Shown: one piece after another, positions 17,070 through 25,574 of the stretch
Layout: the number at the start of each line of letters is the position of its first letter
Position numbering within the stretch: position 1 is the first letter of the stretch
NCBI GenBank assembly: GCA_002427735.1
Contig: DIYP01000006.1
Span: 62,001-126,000, forward strand
DNA length: 64,000 nt
Direction of reading: 5' to 3'
From: Flavobacteriales bacterium UBA6051
GTDB lineage: Bacteria > Bacteroidota > Bacteroidia > Flavobacteriales_D > Crocinitomicaceae
The notes under the pieces: model-generated
The model's database searches: none
What the model was told of the DNA's origin: nothing
What the model saw: the letters and a program-made list of their open reading frames with translations, nothing else
Position numbers and translations under genes: made by a program

Positions 17070-17687
17070 TTATTGATTCTTAAAATCGTCTGGATTCTTT
17101 TCTATTTGCGTTACGATATCATAGATGGCACGAGCCCAAAAATTCAATTGGCCGCCACCGCCTGGTTTTCCTATCATTTTTCGCATGTAAATAATTTCGT
17201 TGTCAGGAAGACTGATAAATGTCACCCAAACGTGCGCTTCAGACTTCAGTTTGTTAAAGCTCTCAACAACAAATGAAACGGCTAAACCTTCTTTTTCGAA
17301 AGTCGTATACGTCTTTACATTTTCAGCGATTTGTTCCGGTGTCAATTCGTAATCTTCATCCGTTACATTTCGAAACGTATTGACCTGCTCATGATTTCGC
17401 TTTATGAAATAATTGATGCTGTTGTAGTAATATTTGTCTTTAAGCCCAAGTGCATCCTGTAAAGAATACTTTGCAGGTTCCGTAGCGAAAAAACGATTCC
17501 AACCTTTGATAGCATGGTTCTTTAATCCTTCAGGATTGCTAAAAGCGGTTTTACCAATGAACTTACATTGCGTAAAATCAAGTCCAAGTAAAACAACTTG
17601 TGTTTTGTTTGAAAAGAAGTCCTCCATTGTTTGCGACCAACTTGTTTGCAAAAAAAGAAGCGAGGAGAATAAAAGAATGTATTTCAT
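17070..17687 (-). CDS. Exported protein of unknown function
   Basis: A 205-residue protein with signal peptide (cleaved near TSWSQ, residue 19). It is first of a two-gene unit with its apparent paralogue, 3 nt apart. Features seen are the VVLLGLDFTQCKF strand, GWNRFF, a Lys/Tyr-rich helical region, then AVSFVVESFNKLKSEAHVWV and FISLPDNEIIYMRKMIGKPGGGG, the last a conspicuous glycine run. Together with the third small exported protein just upstream it makes a cluster of unassigned periplasmic proteins. No catalytic motif was recognised. Confidence 0.78.
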   Translation of the reverse strand: MKYILLFSSLLFLQTSWSQTMEDFFSNKTQVVLLGLDFTQCKFIGKTAFSNPEGLKNHAIKGWNRFFATEPAKYSLQDALGLKDKYYYNSINYFIKRNHEQVNTFRNVTDEDYELTPEQIAENVKTYTTFEKEGLAVSFVVESFNKLKSEAHVWVTFISLPDNEIIYMRKMIGKPGGGGQLNFWARAIYDIVTQIEKNPDDFKNQ

Positions 17688-17701
17688 AGTTTGATCTAAT
17701 T

Positions 17702-17733
17702 AAAAAGAGCACCTAGAATCTCTAAGTGCTCTT
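17702..17733 (-). terminator. Terminator after the 17748-18347 gene
   Basis: Thirteen-base stem with one mismatch (17705-17717 with 17721-17733) and a 3-nt loop; on the minus strand it is followed by TTTTTA. It separates the GTG/ATG-start exported protein from the paralogue pair. Confidence 0.8.
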
Positions 17734-17747
17734 CCCGTTGTGTGTTT

Positions 17748-18347
17748 TTATTTCAATGCTTTATAGATATACTGCGATAAGCGTGTAGCTGAGGCAACAT
17801 AAGCTATTTTGACTCTGTCAGAAACAGTCATGCTTTCACTACCTCTTACTTTCGACATTACGATTTGAGCGATAATATTATCATGATTTGCTGTTTCTAC
17901 GAAAATCAATTCTAGATCAACTTCAGCAGCTCTGTTCACGGCATATGAGTAGAACCCAGGTTCAAGTCGAGTAGTTCTTACAATCAAGGTGATATTTGCA
18001 TCATCTCCACTACTTGCACTGATACCTACTTTTTTCGCTAGTCTTTTTGTGAATTTTGCACTAAAAGCAGGTTCGTAAACATTCAATTTACCTTTTTCCC
18101 ATGCTTCTTTCCAGCGGTCTCCGTCACCAGCTTTCTTTTCGTTTTTCTCAGCTACTTTCTCAGCAACATAATCTGTTTCAGTTTTGTTTTTACCAACAGT
18201 CATGCCCTCGTAGTCGAAAATCACATTGATTTTCTTCTCTCCCTTCAAAAATGAATAATCCGCATCTTTGGCGTTAGTACTTCTCTGTGCATTCGCAGCA
18301 AAAGCAGCAAATACCAGAAGTGTTAGTAATAGAATATTTTTCTTCAT
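17748..18347 (-). CDS. Exported protein of unknown function
   Basis: About 199 residues starting MKKNILLLTLLVFAAF, a signal peptide ending near ANAQ. An upstream in-frame GTG at 18374 would add nine residues, but it lies only two bases after a TATCTTTG promoter box, so the ATG at 18347 is preferred. The mature part has a strand INVIFDYEGMTVG, a charged Lys/Glu helix with a WKEAWEKGK segment, a YEPAFSAKF motif, then beta-rich DANITLIVRTTRLEPGFYSY and VDLELIFVE. The final helix ends in SQYIYKALK. No known family was recognised; the layout suggests a small lipid- or OM-associated protein, but this is a guess. Confidence 0.75.
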   Translation of the reverse strand: MKKNILLLTLLVFAAFAANAQRSTNAKDADYSFLKGEKKINVIFDYEGMTVGKNKTETDYVAEKVAEKNEKKAGDGDRWKEAWEKGKLNVYEPAFSAKFTKRLAKKVGISASSGDDANITLIVRTTRLEPGFYSYAVNRAAEVDLELIFVETANHDNIIAQIVMSKVRGSESMTVSDRVKIAYVASATRLSQYIYKALK

Positions 18348-18375
18348 TGAATTTGGTTTAATTAAATTTTCCACT

Positions 18376-18383
18376 CAAAGATA
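18376..18383 (-). promoter_or_regulatory. -7 promoter box TATCTTTG
   Basis: Exact TAnnTTTG match on the minus strand, 28 nt before the ATG at 18347. No good -33 TTTG was found at the usual spacing, so the call rests on the -7 box. The remaining 18384-18522 holds nothing recognisable. Confidence 0.45.
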
Positions 18384-18522
18384 CTAAAATAAAAGTCAAC
18401 TAATTATTTGGCTCAGGCCACAGCATTACTCGTGCAAAAGGAGCCAGTATGCGCATTGAAAAAATCGGAAAATGAAGCCTGAATAACTGATCGGTTTGAT
18501 GTGATTATAACTTTTTTAGTTT

Positions 18523-19233
18523 CTATTTCTCGATAACATCTCCGCTTCCATTGACAGACGATATTACTTCAGGATTTCCCTTATACTTCACATCACCACT
18601 TCCATTAATGGTGGCCTTGAGTTTATCTTTAGGCCGTAATTCAATATCTCCAGATCCATTAATGGAGGCATCGGCAGTTGTGGTAATTAATTTATACGCC
18701 TCAATATCTCCCGAACCATTGACAGAGCCGTCTAATTTGTTCGCAGTTCCCAGTAATTTGATATCTCCCGAACCGTTGATATCTGCTTCAACATTCACCC
18801 CATCAATTTCTAATTGAATATCGCCCGATCCGTTAACTTCTAATGATATGTCATTCTCTTGAGCAAAGCGTCCGTAGGAAGAAATATCTCCTGACCCCAG
18901 AACAGTGATTTGAGAGAGCTTGGGTAAATTAACGTAAATGGTCACCCCCTCAGAATTGGTGATACAGCCATCCATGTTCACGGTAAGCTGTTTATCGATC
19001 ACTTCCAGTTCTACTAAATTCTGAATATTTTCTTCCGTCTCGACAATAATTGTTGACGTGTGACTTTCATTTTGTGTCAGTACAATATCAGCCGAACAAT
19101 AGTTAACAATATCGATGAATTCATCGACCTTTACTTCTTTAGATATGAAGTCTCCATTTGCACTTGTGCAATTCAGATCGCAGGAAGTCAATAAAAAGCA
19201 TACAAGTGCGGAGAAAATGATAAGTTTTTTCAT
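18523..19233 (-). CDS. GIN-domain (DUF2807) lipoprotein
   Basis: A 236-residue lipoprotein: signal with lipobox LLTSC (Cys18), then the head-GIN (DUF2807) beta-solenoid. At least six copies of a GSGDI turn (mostly NGSGDI) recur at roughly 15-22-residue steps from about residue 115 to the end, each forming one coil. The DNA also repeats, with copies of ATATCNCCNGANCC on the plus strand across 18640-18840. The family is proposed to act as an adhesin head, but direct evidence is limited. It ends with NGSGDVIEK, so it has no sorting domain. Monocistronic, divergent from fumarase, with a TATTTTTG box only 5 nt before its ATG. Confidence 0.92.
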   Translation of the reverse strand: MKKLIIFSALVCFLLTSCDLNCTSANGDFISKEVKVDEFIDIVNYCSADIVLTQNESHTSTIIVETEENIQNLVELEVIDKQLTVNMDGCITNSEGVTIYVNLPKLSQITVLGSGDISSYGRFAQENDISLEVNGSGDIQLEIDGVNVEADINGSGDIKLLGTANKLDGSVNGSGDIEAYKLITTTADASINGSGDIELRPKDKLKATINGSGDVKYKGNPEVISSVNGSGDVIEK

Positions 19234-19238
19234 AAGTT

Positions 19239-19246
19239 CAAAAATA
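19239..19246 (-). promoter_or_regulatory. -7 promoter box TATTTTTG, near-leaderless
   Basis: Exact TAnnTTTG box on the minus strand with only five bases before the ATG of the GIN gene. The expected transcript would start at or next to the start codon. A -33 box is not clear. Confidence 0.45.
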
Positions 19247-19327
19247 AGAAAGCGTCACCGTTTTTGCTCTGACTTTACTGTGATTATTCCTTTTTGTGTT
19301 TAATTTTAAGGAGCAAAATAAAAGAGT

Positions 19328-20941
19328 ATGTCAGACAAACCAGCATTCGTTTATCAAGAACCATTTCCAATTCAGAAAGACACCACAGAGTATCGTCAGC
19401 TCACTTCAGATTATGTGAAAGTTGAAAAGTTGGGCGATCGTGAAATACTTGTAGTTGACCCAAAAGGATTGGAATTACTCTCGGAAGAGGCCATGGCCGA
19501 TGTTTCTTTCTATTTGCGCACTGCTCACTTAGAGAAGTTGAGCCATATTTTGGATGACCCAGAAGCAACGGACAATGACCGTTTTGTTGCTTATAATTTG
19601 TTACAGAATGCATCCATTGCTGCAGACGGTAAATTACCTTCCTGTCAGGATACAGGTACAGCTATTGTTATGGGTAAGAAGGGGGAAGATGTATATACTG
19701 GAGTCACAGATGCTGAGCACATTTCGAAAGGGATTTACAATACCTATCAGGAAAGAAACCTTCGCTATTCGCAAATTGTTCCGCTTTCCATGTTCGAAGA
19801 AAAAAATTCACGTACTAATCTTCCGGCTCAAATAGATATTTACGCGAAAAAGGGAATGTCTTACGAGTTTCTATTCTTAGCAAAGGGTGGAGGTTCCGCA
19901 AACAAGTCCTTCTTGTACCAAATGACTAAATCTTTATTGAATGAGGCTTCGCTGGAAGCATTTGTTCGTGAAAAAATAAAAGATCTTGGAACTGCGGCTT
20001 GTCCGCCATACCATTTAGCACTGGTCATTGGTGGTACTTCTGCAGAGGCTAATCTTGCCGTAGTGAAAAAAGCTTCTGCGGGATATTTTGATGAATTGCC
20101 TACTGAAGGAAATATGGGCGGTCAAGCATTCAGAGATACAGAATGGGAGGCACGGGTCCAAAAGATTTGTCAGGAATCGTTAATCGGCGCTCAATTCGGA
20201 GGGAAGTATTTTACGCATGATGTAAGGGTGATTCGCCTTCCAAGGCACGCTGCATCTTGTCCTGTAGGATTAGGTGTTTCGTGTTCTGCCGACAGAAACA
20301 TTAAGGCAAAAATTACACGTGACGGTTTGTTTATTGAGGCACTTGAAAAGAATCCTTCGAGATTACTTCCAGCACAAGCCCCACATTTGGAAAAGCCAGT
20401 TGAAATTAACTTGGATCGACCAATGGAAGAAATTCGTGCAGAGCTGAGCAAGTATCCAATTAAGACGCGATTAAAGCTTTCGGGAACGTTGGTTGTGGCA
20501 AGAGATGCCGCCCATGCAGAAATAAAGAAAATCATCGATAGTGGAAAACCAATGCCACAGTATTTTAAAGATCATCCTGTTTATTACGCGGGACCGGCAA
20601 AGACACCAGAGGGAATGCCTTCTGGATCTTTCGGGCCAACAACTGCTGGTCGCATGGACGGATATGTTGATTTATTCCAAAGCCATGGAGGTAGCATGGT
20701 GATGCTTGCGAAAGGAAATCGCTCTATGGATGTTACGAATGCTTGTCAGAAACATGGAGGTTTCTACCTTGGCTCTATTGGTGGGCCTGCTGCTATTTTA
20801 GCGAAAGAAAATATCGAATCAGTGGAAGTTATTGATTTTGAAGAATTGGGTATGGAAGCCGTTCGTAAGATTAAGGTAAAAGACTTCCCGGCATTCATCA
20901 TTACGGATGATAAGGGTAATGACTTCTTTGCAAACTTGTAA
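19328..20941 (+). CDS. fum: Fumarate hydratase class I
   Basis: A 537-residue iron-sulfur fumarase of the FumA/FumB type, interconverting fumarate and malate in the TCA cycle. The alpha part carries the first cluster cysteine in LPSCQDTGTA; further cysteines lie in AACPPYH and CPVGLGVSCSADRN. The beta part holds GPTTAGRMD and the KHGGFYLGSIGGPAA loop. Both parts are fused in one chain, as in FumA. Being a [4Fe-4S] enzyme it should be oxygen-sensitive. An AAGGAG sequence lies 14 nt before the ATG, rather far for a ribosome site. The gene is followed by a 51-residue membrane peptide gene and a terminator. Confidence 0.96.
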   Translation: MSDKPAFVYQEPFPIQKDTTEYRQLTSDYVKVEKLGDREILVVDPKGLELLSEEAMADVSFYLRTAHLEKLSHILDDPEATDNDRFVAYNLLQNASIAADGKLPSCQDTGTAIVMGKKGEDVYTGVTDAEHISKGIYNTYQERNLRYSQIVPLSMFEEKNSRTNLPAQIDIYAKKGMSYEFLFLAKGGGSANKSFLYQMTKSLLNEASLEAFVREKIKDLGTAACPPYHLALVIGGTSAEANLAVVKKASAGYFDELPTEGNMGGQAFRDTEWEARVQKICQESLIGAQFGGKYFTHDVRVIRLPRHAASCPVGLGVSCSADRNIKAKITRDGLFIEALEKNPSRLLPAQAPHLEKPVEINLDRPMEEIRAELSKYPIKTRLKLSGTLVVARDAAHAEIKKIIDSGKPMPQYFKDHPVYYAGPAKTPEGMPSGSFGPTTAGRMDGYVDLFQSHGGSMVMLAKGNRSMDVTNACQKHGGFYLGSIGGPAAILAKENIESVEVIDFEELGMEAVRKIKVKDFPAFIITDDKGNDFFANL

Positions 20942-21050
20942 AGCAACAGATTTCGTTGAATTCATTCGTTAATTTGAATATTTGGTTGTTGTAAGTACGA
21001 TTAATTTATTAATTTTACATCGTAATTCAGACTTTTAAAAACACGAAGAG

Positions 21051-21206
21051 ATGAGCATTTTAGGAATAGTTACTTTTCTTTTAATTGGTGGAATGGCGTT
21101 TTGGTTATTGCTATTCTTAATGGGATTTATTGTTCCTTTTTGGATTACATTGGGGGTATTTGAGAAAATGCGTCCAAAAAGAATTTATGAGGACACAGAA
21201 GAGTAA
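21051..21206 (+). CDS. Small membrane protein (51 aa)
   Basis: A 51-codon frame beginning MSILGIVTFLLIGGMAF. Residues 3-37 are strongly hydrophobic, enough for one long or two short helices, followed by a basic RPKR and an acidic end YEDTEE. It sits 109 nt after fumarase and 23 nt before a strong hairpin terminator, so it is probably expressed. A TTG and a TAATTTTA box (one mismatch from TAnnTTTG) lie about 40-60 nt upstream. Family not recognised. Confidence 0.6.
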   Translation: MSILGIVTFLLIGGMAFWLLLFLMGFIVPFWITLGVFEKMRPKRIYEDTEE

Positions 21207-21228
21207 ATTATACTCACATGAATATTTA

Positions 21229-21260
21229 AAAAGCGATCAGAAATGATCGCTTTTTTGTTT
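21229..21260. terminator. Bidirectional terminator
   Basis: Eleven-base perfect stem AAAAGCGATCA / TGATCGCTTTT with a GAAA tetraloop and T-runs on both sides. It can end the small membrane gene on the plus strand and the DUF1295 gene on the minus strand. Confidence 0.9.
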
Positions 21261-21317
21261 TTAGCCATTCCCATTGGCTAATACTCTTAATTGAAACTGT
21301 GGTAATCGAACTATCCA

Positions 21318-22250
21318 CTAGTTAAACTTGGTAAACGGAACGAAACGTGGAACCTTTTTCTGATAATCCTTGTATTCAGGATACTTCGATGCAGAGATTT
21401 CTTCAGAAAAATCCGAACTACTTTTGAAAAGAATAACGAGTAGAAGAGCTCCGGTAATTGACCAGTTTAGCCATTCTCCTGTGGTAGTAACGCTGAAGAA
21501 ATAGAATACGATCCAAACCCCTTGTTCCATGGCATAATTCGGATGTCGAACCAGTCCCCAAAGTCCAGTTTTTACAAAACCATGTTTGTATTCACCGAGA
21601 TCACTGTTGGCATTAATACGTTTGTATTTCTCCGTTTGAAAGTCATATTGCTGTTGATCAGCAATGAATTCTAATACAACAAATAGAACAAAGATACCAG
21701 CAAGTAACCAGTCAATTAACCCTATTGCATTTGCGTTTTCAGACCCTGCTAACGTCAAAATGGGAAGGGTAAACATGAAAATTAGTGAATGTTGATATCC
21801 ACAGATGAAAAACAAATTAAACATTCGCCATACCCAAGGTTTGTTGAAACCTGGTCGTTGTCTCAAAACTTCCCAGCGGTAATCTTCGTCTCCGTCCCAA
21901 AACTTCAAAGAGTAACCACCACGACGTCCAAAGTTGTATGTCAATCTTGCACCCCAAATACTGACTAAGATGGAGAGTAATACCATCTTATCCGGAAATC
22001 CGGCCATCCATGTCATGTGCCAAACGTAATAGATTGGAACGACGCTCCAAAGTTTATCCGTTTGAGAATTGTTTCCACTAATTTCTCCAACAATGAACGA
22101 ATAGAGAATTACACCAATAACGATGTAGCACATTTGAATGATGATATCGTACTGAAGATCCGATAAAGGAGTTCCGTAAAAAAAGCTCACCAGCGGAACA
22201 ACAATTACAGTGAAGATTAATAAGATGACTGTACCTAGTAGTTTTTTCAT
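21318..22250 (-). CDS. DUF1295 integral membrane protein (steroid 5-alpha-reductase-like)
   Basis: A 310-residue protein with about seven membrane helices. It matches DUF1295, related to steroid 5-alpha-reductase and isoprenylcysteine methyltransferase membrane enzymes. Seen are SIWGARLTYNFGRRGGY, WEVLRQRPG, FEFIADQQQ-type segment (LEFIADQQQYDFQ), GLWGLVRHPNYAMEQG and a C-terminal SSDFSEEISASKYPEYKDYQ, where the family keeps residues for NADPH or SAM binding. The specific substrate is unknown. Its ATG overlaps the TAA of the radical SAM gene by one base (TAATG), so the pair is coupled and may act on the same lipid or small molecule. Confidence 0.9.
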   Translation of the reverse strand: MKKLLGTVILLIFTVIVVPLVSFFYGTPLSDLQYDIIIQMCYIVIGVILYSFIVGEISGNNSQTDKLWSVVPIYYVWHMTWMAGFPDKMVLLSILVSIWGARLTYNFGRRGGYSLKFWDGDEDYRWEVLRQRPGFNKPWVWRMFNLFFICGYQHSLIFMFTLPILTLAGSENANAIGLIDWLLAGIFVLFVVLEFIADQQQYDFQTEKYKRINANSDLGEYKHGFVKTGLWGLVRHPNYAMEQGVWIVFYFFSVTTTGEWLNWSITGALLLVILFKSSSDFSEEISASKYPEYKDYQKKVPRFVPFTKFN

Positions 22251-23143
22251 TATACCCAGACTTTAGCTCCTTCGGAGCAGTTTTGACAAATATCTATTTT
22301 ATTTCTATGCGATAGTACCGCTTGGCGAAAATCAACATATTTTTGATTCTCCCATATTTTCTTAAAAGGCGTTTGTTCGATTGTTCCTAAAACATGCTGT
22401 GCATCCTTGTCAAAACAACATGGCACAACTTTTCCATCCCAGGTTAAAACGCTGGAAGACCACATACGCCAACAGTGGTTTCCTGTTTTATACTTTAACT
22501 TATAGGTGCCATCTGACTGAAGTTTATATCGTGAATACTTCTCGTTCTCAGGCATTAATGGGTTTCCGTTTTGATATTCATAAAGTTGAGCTGACTTTAT
22601 GCGCACCTCATCAATTTTCATTTCTTTCCCCAGTTTAAATACGCTTGGAATCTCATGTTCATTGGGCTTAACCGCCAGAAATTGAAAGATGAGATGAGGT
22701 GTTTTCGAGCGCATTGTCTTTTTGGCTTCAACAAGATGTTGTGTGCCTTCTAGTACTTTACTCAATGTGCCATGAACTCTATAGTTTTCATATGTTTCTT
22801 GCGTTAGACCATCAATAGAGATAATTAATCGATCCAGTCCAGATTCCACGATTTCTTGTGCTACCTTTTTAGTAATGAAATGAGCATTTGTGGAAGTCGC
22901 CGTATAGATTTTTTTTCTTTTTGCCTGACGGATAAGTTCCAGAAAGTTGGGATGAAGAAATGGCTCTCCCTGGAAATAATAATTAATGTAGAAGGCATGT
23001 TTGTGTAATTGGTCAAGCATGTTCTGATGAAGGCTCAAATCAAGTTTTCCGGTTGGACGGGTAAACTGTTTTAAACCACTTGGACATTCTGGACAACCTA
23101 AGTTACAAGCTGTCGTAGGTTCAATACTCAGTGAGAAAGGCAT
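22250..23143 (-). CDS. Radical SAM/SPASM domain protein
   Basis: At least 297 residues. The radical SAM cluster motif CNLGCPEC (Cys13, 17, 20 counted from the ATG at 23143) sits unusually near the start. The C-terminal SPASM-like region has Cys in NHCWRMWSS, VPCCFD and IDICQNCSEG, enough for an auxiliary Fe-S cluster. Such enzymes modify peptides or other substrates by radical chemistry. The open frame continues about 44 codons upstream with protein-like sequence (NWTRAVNLIRLKTSYWRSKG) but contains no ATG, GTG or TTG before a TAA, so the true start is uncertain; 23143 is the first usual start. Coupled by TAATG to the DUF1295 gene. Confidence 0.9.
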   Translation of the reverse strand: MPFSLSIEPTTACNLGCPECPSGLKQFTRPTGKLDLSLHQNMLDQLHKHAFYINYYFQGEPFLHPNFLELIRQAKRKKIYTATSTNAHFITKKVAQEIVESGLDRLIISIDGLTQETYENYRVHGTLSKVLEGTQHLVEAKKTMRSKTPHLIFQFLAVKPNEHEIPSVFKLGKEMKIDEVRIKSAQLYEYQNGNPLMPENEKYSRYKLQSDGTYKLKYKTGNHCWRMWSSSVLTWDGKVVPCCFDKDAQHVLGTIEQTPFKKIWENQKYVDFRQAVLSHRNKIDICQNCSEGAKVWV

Positions 23144-23324
23144 CCCACGATGTCTCGCTTTTTTGGTCCCTTTCGAACGCCAATAACTGGTCTTGAGTCT
23201 TATTAGATTGACCGCACGTGTCCAGTTTAGGTGTTGGAGAATATTGATATTGTCAGCAGTTGTAGAGATAACAGTTCTTTATGTGCTAATTTAATACATT
23301 GACCTGACAACTTAGACGAGGGAC

Positions 23325-25493
23325 TTAGAGAACCTTGACAGCAACAATACATACGTCGTCAATTTGTTCTTCATCTTGTCGCCATTCCTCAAATGTTTCA
23401 TTGAGTTTTGCAGACTGTTCATCTACGGAAGAAGATTGCAATTGTAAAAGCAGTTCTTTGAGCGGTTTATACTTGAACTTTTTGCCGTGTTCCCCTCCAA
23501 ATTGATCTGCAAACCCATCGGTGATTGTAATAATCACATCTCCTGCATGTAAATCAAGCGTTTGTGTTGTGAAGGGAGGTGGAACAGATAGGAAATAACC
23601 AATTGGCATTTTATCACCTGATACCTCATAAAGTGATAGTTCAGAATTAGCAATATTGCTTGTGCTTTTAATTATTTCCGCATTTTTTAACTCTCCTTTG
23701 CGAATTAGCCATAATGGGTTATTTGCTCCAGCGTATTCCAATGTGCTGTTTTTCCGGTCCCAGACACACAATGATATATCCATCCCGTCTTTGGTTTTGA
23801 CATTTTCTTGCGTCAATGCTGAGATTATCTTGTCGCGCAAATAATCCAGAATAGCACCAGGGTCTGCAATGTGATTTTCAATGATAATTTCGTTTAAAAA
23901 ACCAATGCCTAACATACTCATAAATGCTCCGGGTACACCATGGCCTGTGCAATCTGCGACTGCCCAAATGGAACGATTATTTTTTTCATCATGATAAGCC
24001 CAATAGAAATCTCCACTGACTACGTCTTTTGGTTTGAAAAGAATAAAATGTTCTGGACTGATTTTCTCCCATTCGTTTTTCTTTGAAATGATTGCGTCCT
24101 GAATTCGCTTAGCATAGTTGATACTATCTCTGATTTCCTTGTGCTGAGATTCGATTTCGGTTTTTTGACGGTTCACCAGAACATTTTGTGCTTTGATGAG
24201 TCTGTTATTCTTTAAGAGGAGGTAAATGCCAATGGATATAATGATTAAAATGAAAGCGGATATCCATAACAAGACTTCGCGTGCACGCACTTTTTCGTCA
24301 TTGATTTTCTTGTCATGCTCGATTTGTAAGTTAACGCTGAGACGTTCTAGTGAATCGGAAATTCGTTTCTTTTCTTCATTGAAAAGATCCTCAGATTCAA
24401 TAGCGGCTACGCTTAATTCTGTTTGGTTCAAACTATCTTTATAGTCGTATGCCATCTCCAATAAGGCAAATCCTTTTTTATAGCGTCCTTCAGACTTAGC
24501 AATAAGTGCTTGCAACGCATACGTCTCCATGATCACTTCATAGTTGTTTGAAAGTAAACCATATTGTAAGGCACTATCTGCGTATTGCTTCGCTTTGTTT
24601 AACTCTCCGATTTCGTAGTACGTATATGCGCCTCCATGAAATCCAATGGCTGTCATGGTGTATGAATTATTCTTTTTACCAATTTCCATGGATTCGTCAT
24701 AGTAAATGAACCCCTGATCATATTGCTTCAAGGTAAAATAGATATTGGCCATGTTATATAAAATCTGGGATTGGCGCTCCAGATTCCCTGTTTCGCGCGC
24801 ATAGCCAAGTCCTTCTTCGAAATAAGTAATAGCTTCAGGATATTGTTCCGCTCTTTTTTCCAATAGTCCCAAAATATTAAGCGCTGTAATCATTACCGCT
24901 GTATCGTTGTACTTTTTTCCTAATCGGTATCCATCTAAACTATACTTCTTAGATTTTTCCGAATTGTCAACCATTTTGAACAAATGGCCAAGGTTAGCAT
25001 AGCAAGAAATGATCAACTCTTCATTTACCTTTTCACCAAGTTTAATGGCCTCAAAATAGGTGTCAGCAGCTTTGTCATAATCACCTTGATACATATGAAC
25101 GCTGCCTTTTAATCCAGTTGCTTTGACGACAAGTTCATCATCCTTCAGCCTATTCGCTACGTCAATGGCTTTTTCAGAAAAAAGCATAGCTGAATCCAAC
25201 TGATTGTCATAGAGCATTGATCGACTTAGGTTCATCAGTGCATCAACTTGTCCTTTACCATACTCAATTTTGATTGCGAGATCATATGAAATACGCGCAT
25301 ACTTAGCAGCCTTTTTAGCATTCGAATAAGCACTGTCCTTGATAATTACATTGAGCTTTTCAATAGATTCAACATTGGCGCTGGCTGAATTCCCTTCCGT
25401 TGAAATACCCAATTCTTCAAGTAAAGGGTCTTTTTGCCCATGAGAAGCGTTGCAGAAAACAAAAATGAGGGTAAGAAGTAAAAGTTGTTTCAT
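23325..25493 (-). CDS. TPR-SpoIIE-type serine phosphatase
   Basis: A 722-residue signalling protein. Order: signal peptide (to about residue 19), a periplasmic TPR array (about 45-370), a charged coiled segment, one membrane helix (around VLLWISAFILIIISIGIYLLL, near residue 410), a short coiled coil (NRQKTEIESQHKEI), then a cytoplasmic PP2C/SpoIIE domain with SGDFYWAYHD, VADCTGHGVPGAFMSMLG and ITDGFADQFGGEHGKKF, where Asp residues bind Mn/Mg. It probably removes phosphate from an anti-sigma-factor antagonist or similar protein. No partner gene is adjacent. The 181 nt downstream (23144-23324) include the unexplained N-terminal frame of the radical SAM gene. Confidence 0.93.
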   Translation of the reverse strand: MKQLLLLTLIFVFCNASHGQKDPLLEELGISTEGNSASANVESIEKLNVIIKDSAYSNAKKAAKYARISYDLAIKIEYGKGQVDALMNLSRSMLYDNQLDSAMLFSEKAIDVANRLKDDELVVKATGLKGSVHMYQGDYDKAADTYFEAIKLGEKVNEELIISCYANLGHLFKMVDNSEKSKKYSLDGYRLGKKYNDTAVMITALNILGLLEKRAEQYPEAITYFEEGLGYARETGNLERQSQILYNMANIYFTLKQYDQGFIYYDESMEIGKKNNSYTMTAIGFHGGAYTYYEIGELNKAKQYADSALQYGLLSNNYEVIMETYALQALIAKSEGRYKKGFALLEMAYDYKDSLNQTELSVAAIESEDLFNEEKKRISDSLERLSVNLQIEHDKKINDEKVRAREVLLWISAFILIIISIGIYLLLKNNRLIKAQNVLVNRQKTEIESQHKEIRDSINYAKRIQDAIISKKNEWEKISPEHFILFKPKDVVSGDFYWAYHDEKNNRSIWAVADCTGHGVPGAFMSMLGIGFLNEIIIENHIADPGAILDYLRDKIISALTQENVKTKDGMDISLCVWDRKNSTLEYAGANNPLWLIRKGELKNAEIIKSTSNIANSELSLYEVSGDKMPIGYFLSVPPPFTTQTLDLHAGDVIITITDGFADQFGGEHGKKFKYKPLKELLLQLQSSSVDEQSAKLNETFEEWRQDEEQIDDVCIVAVKVL

Positions 25494-25513
25494 GATTAGA
25501 GGCTTCTCTAAAT

Positions 25514-25555
25514 TACAAAAAAAGCCGATTGAATAAATGACAATTCAATCGGCTT
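25514..25555 (-). terminator. Terminator after the reductase gene
   Basis: Thirteen-base perfect stem (25522-25534 with 25543-25555) and an 8-nt loop, followed on the minus strand by TTTTTTTG. It ends the TetR-reductase transcript. Confidence 0.88.
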
Positions 25556-25574
25556 AATAAGAAGAAGGTTGCTT

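Noticed and set aside
22250..23143. RiPP biosynthesis cluster around the radical SAM/SPASM gene
   Set aside because: No short precursor frame with a leader and core was found within the adjacent intergenic regions, so the claim was not made.
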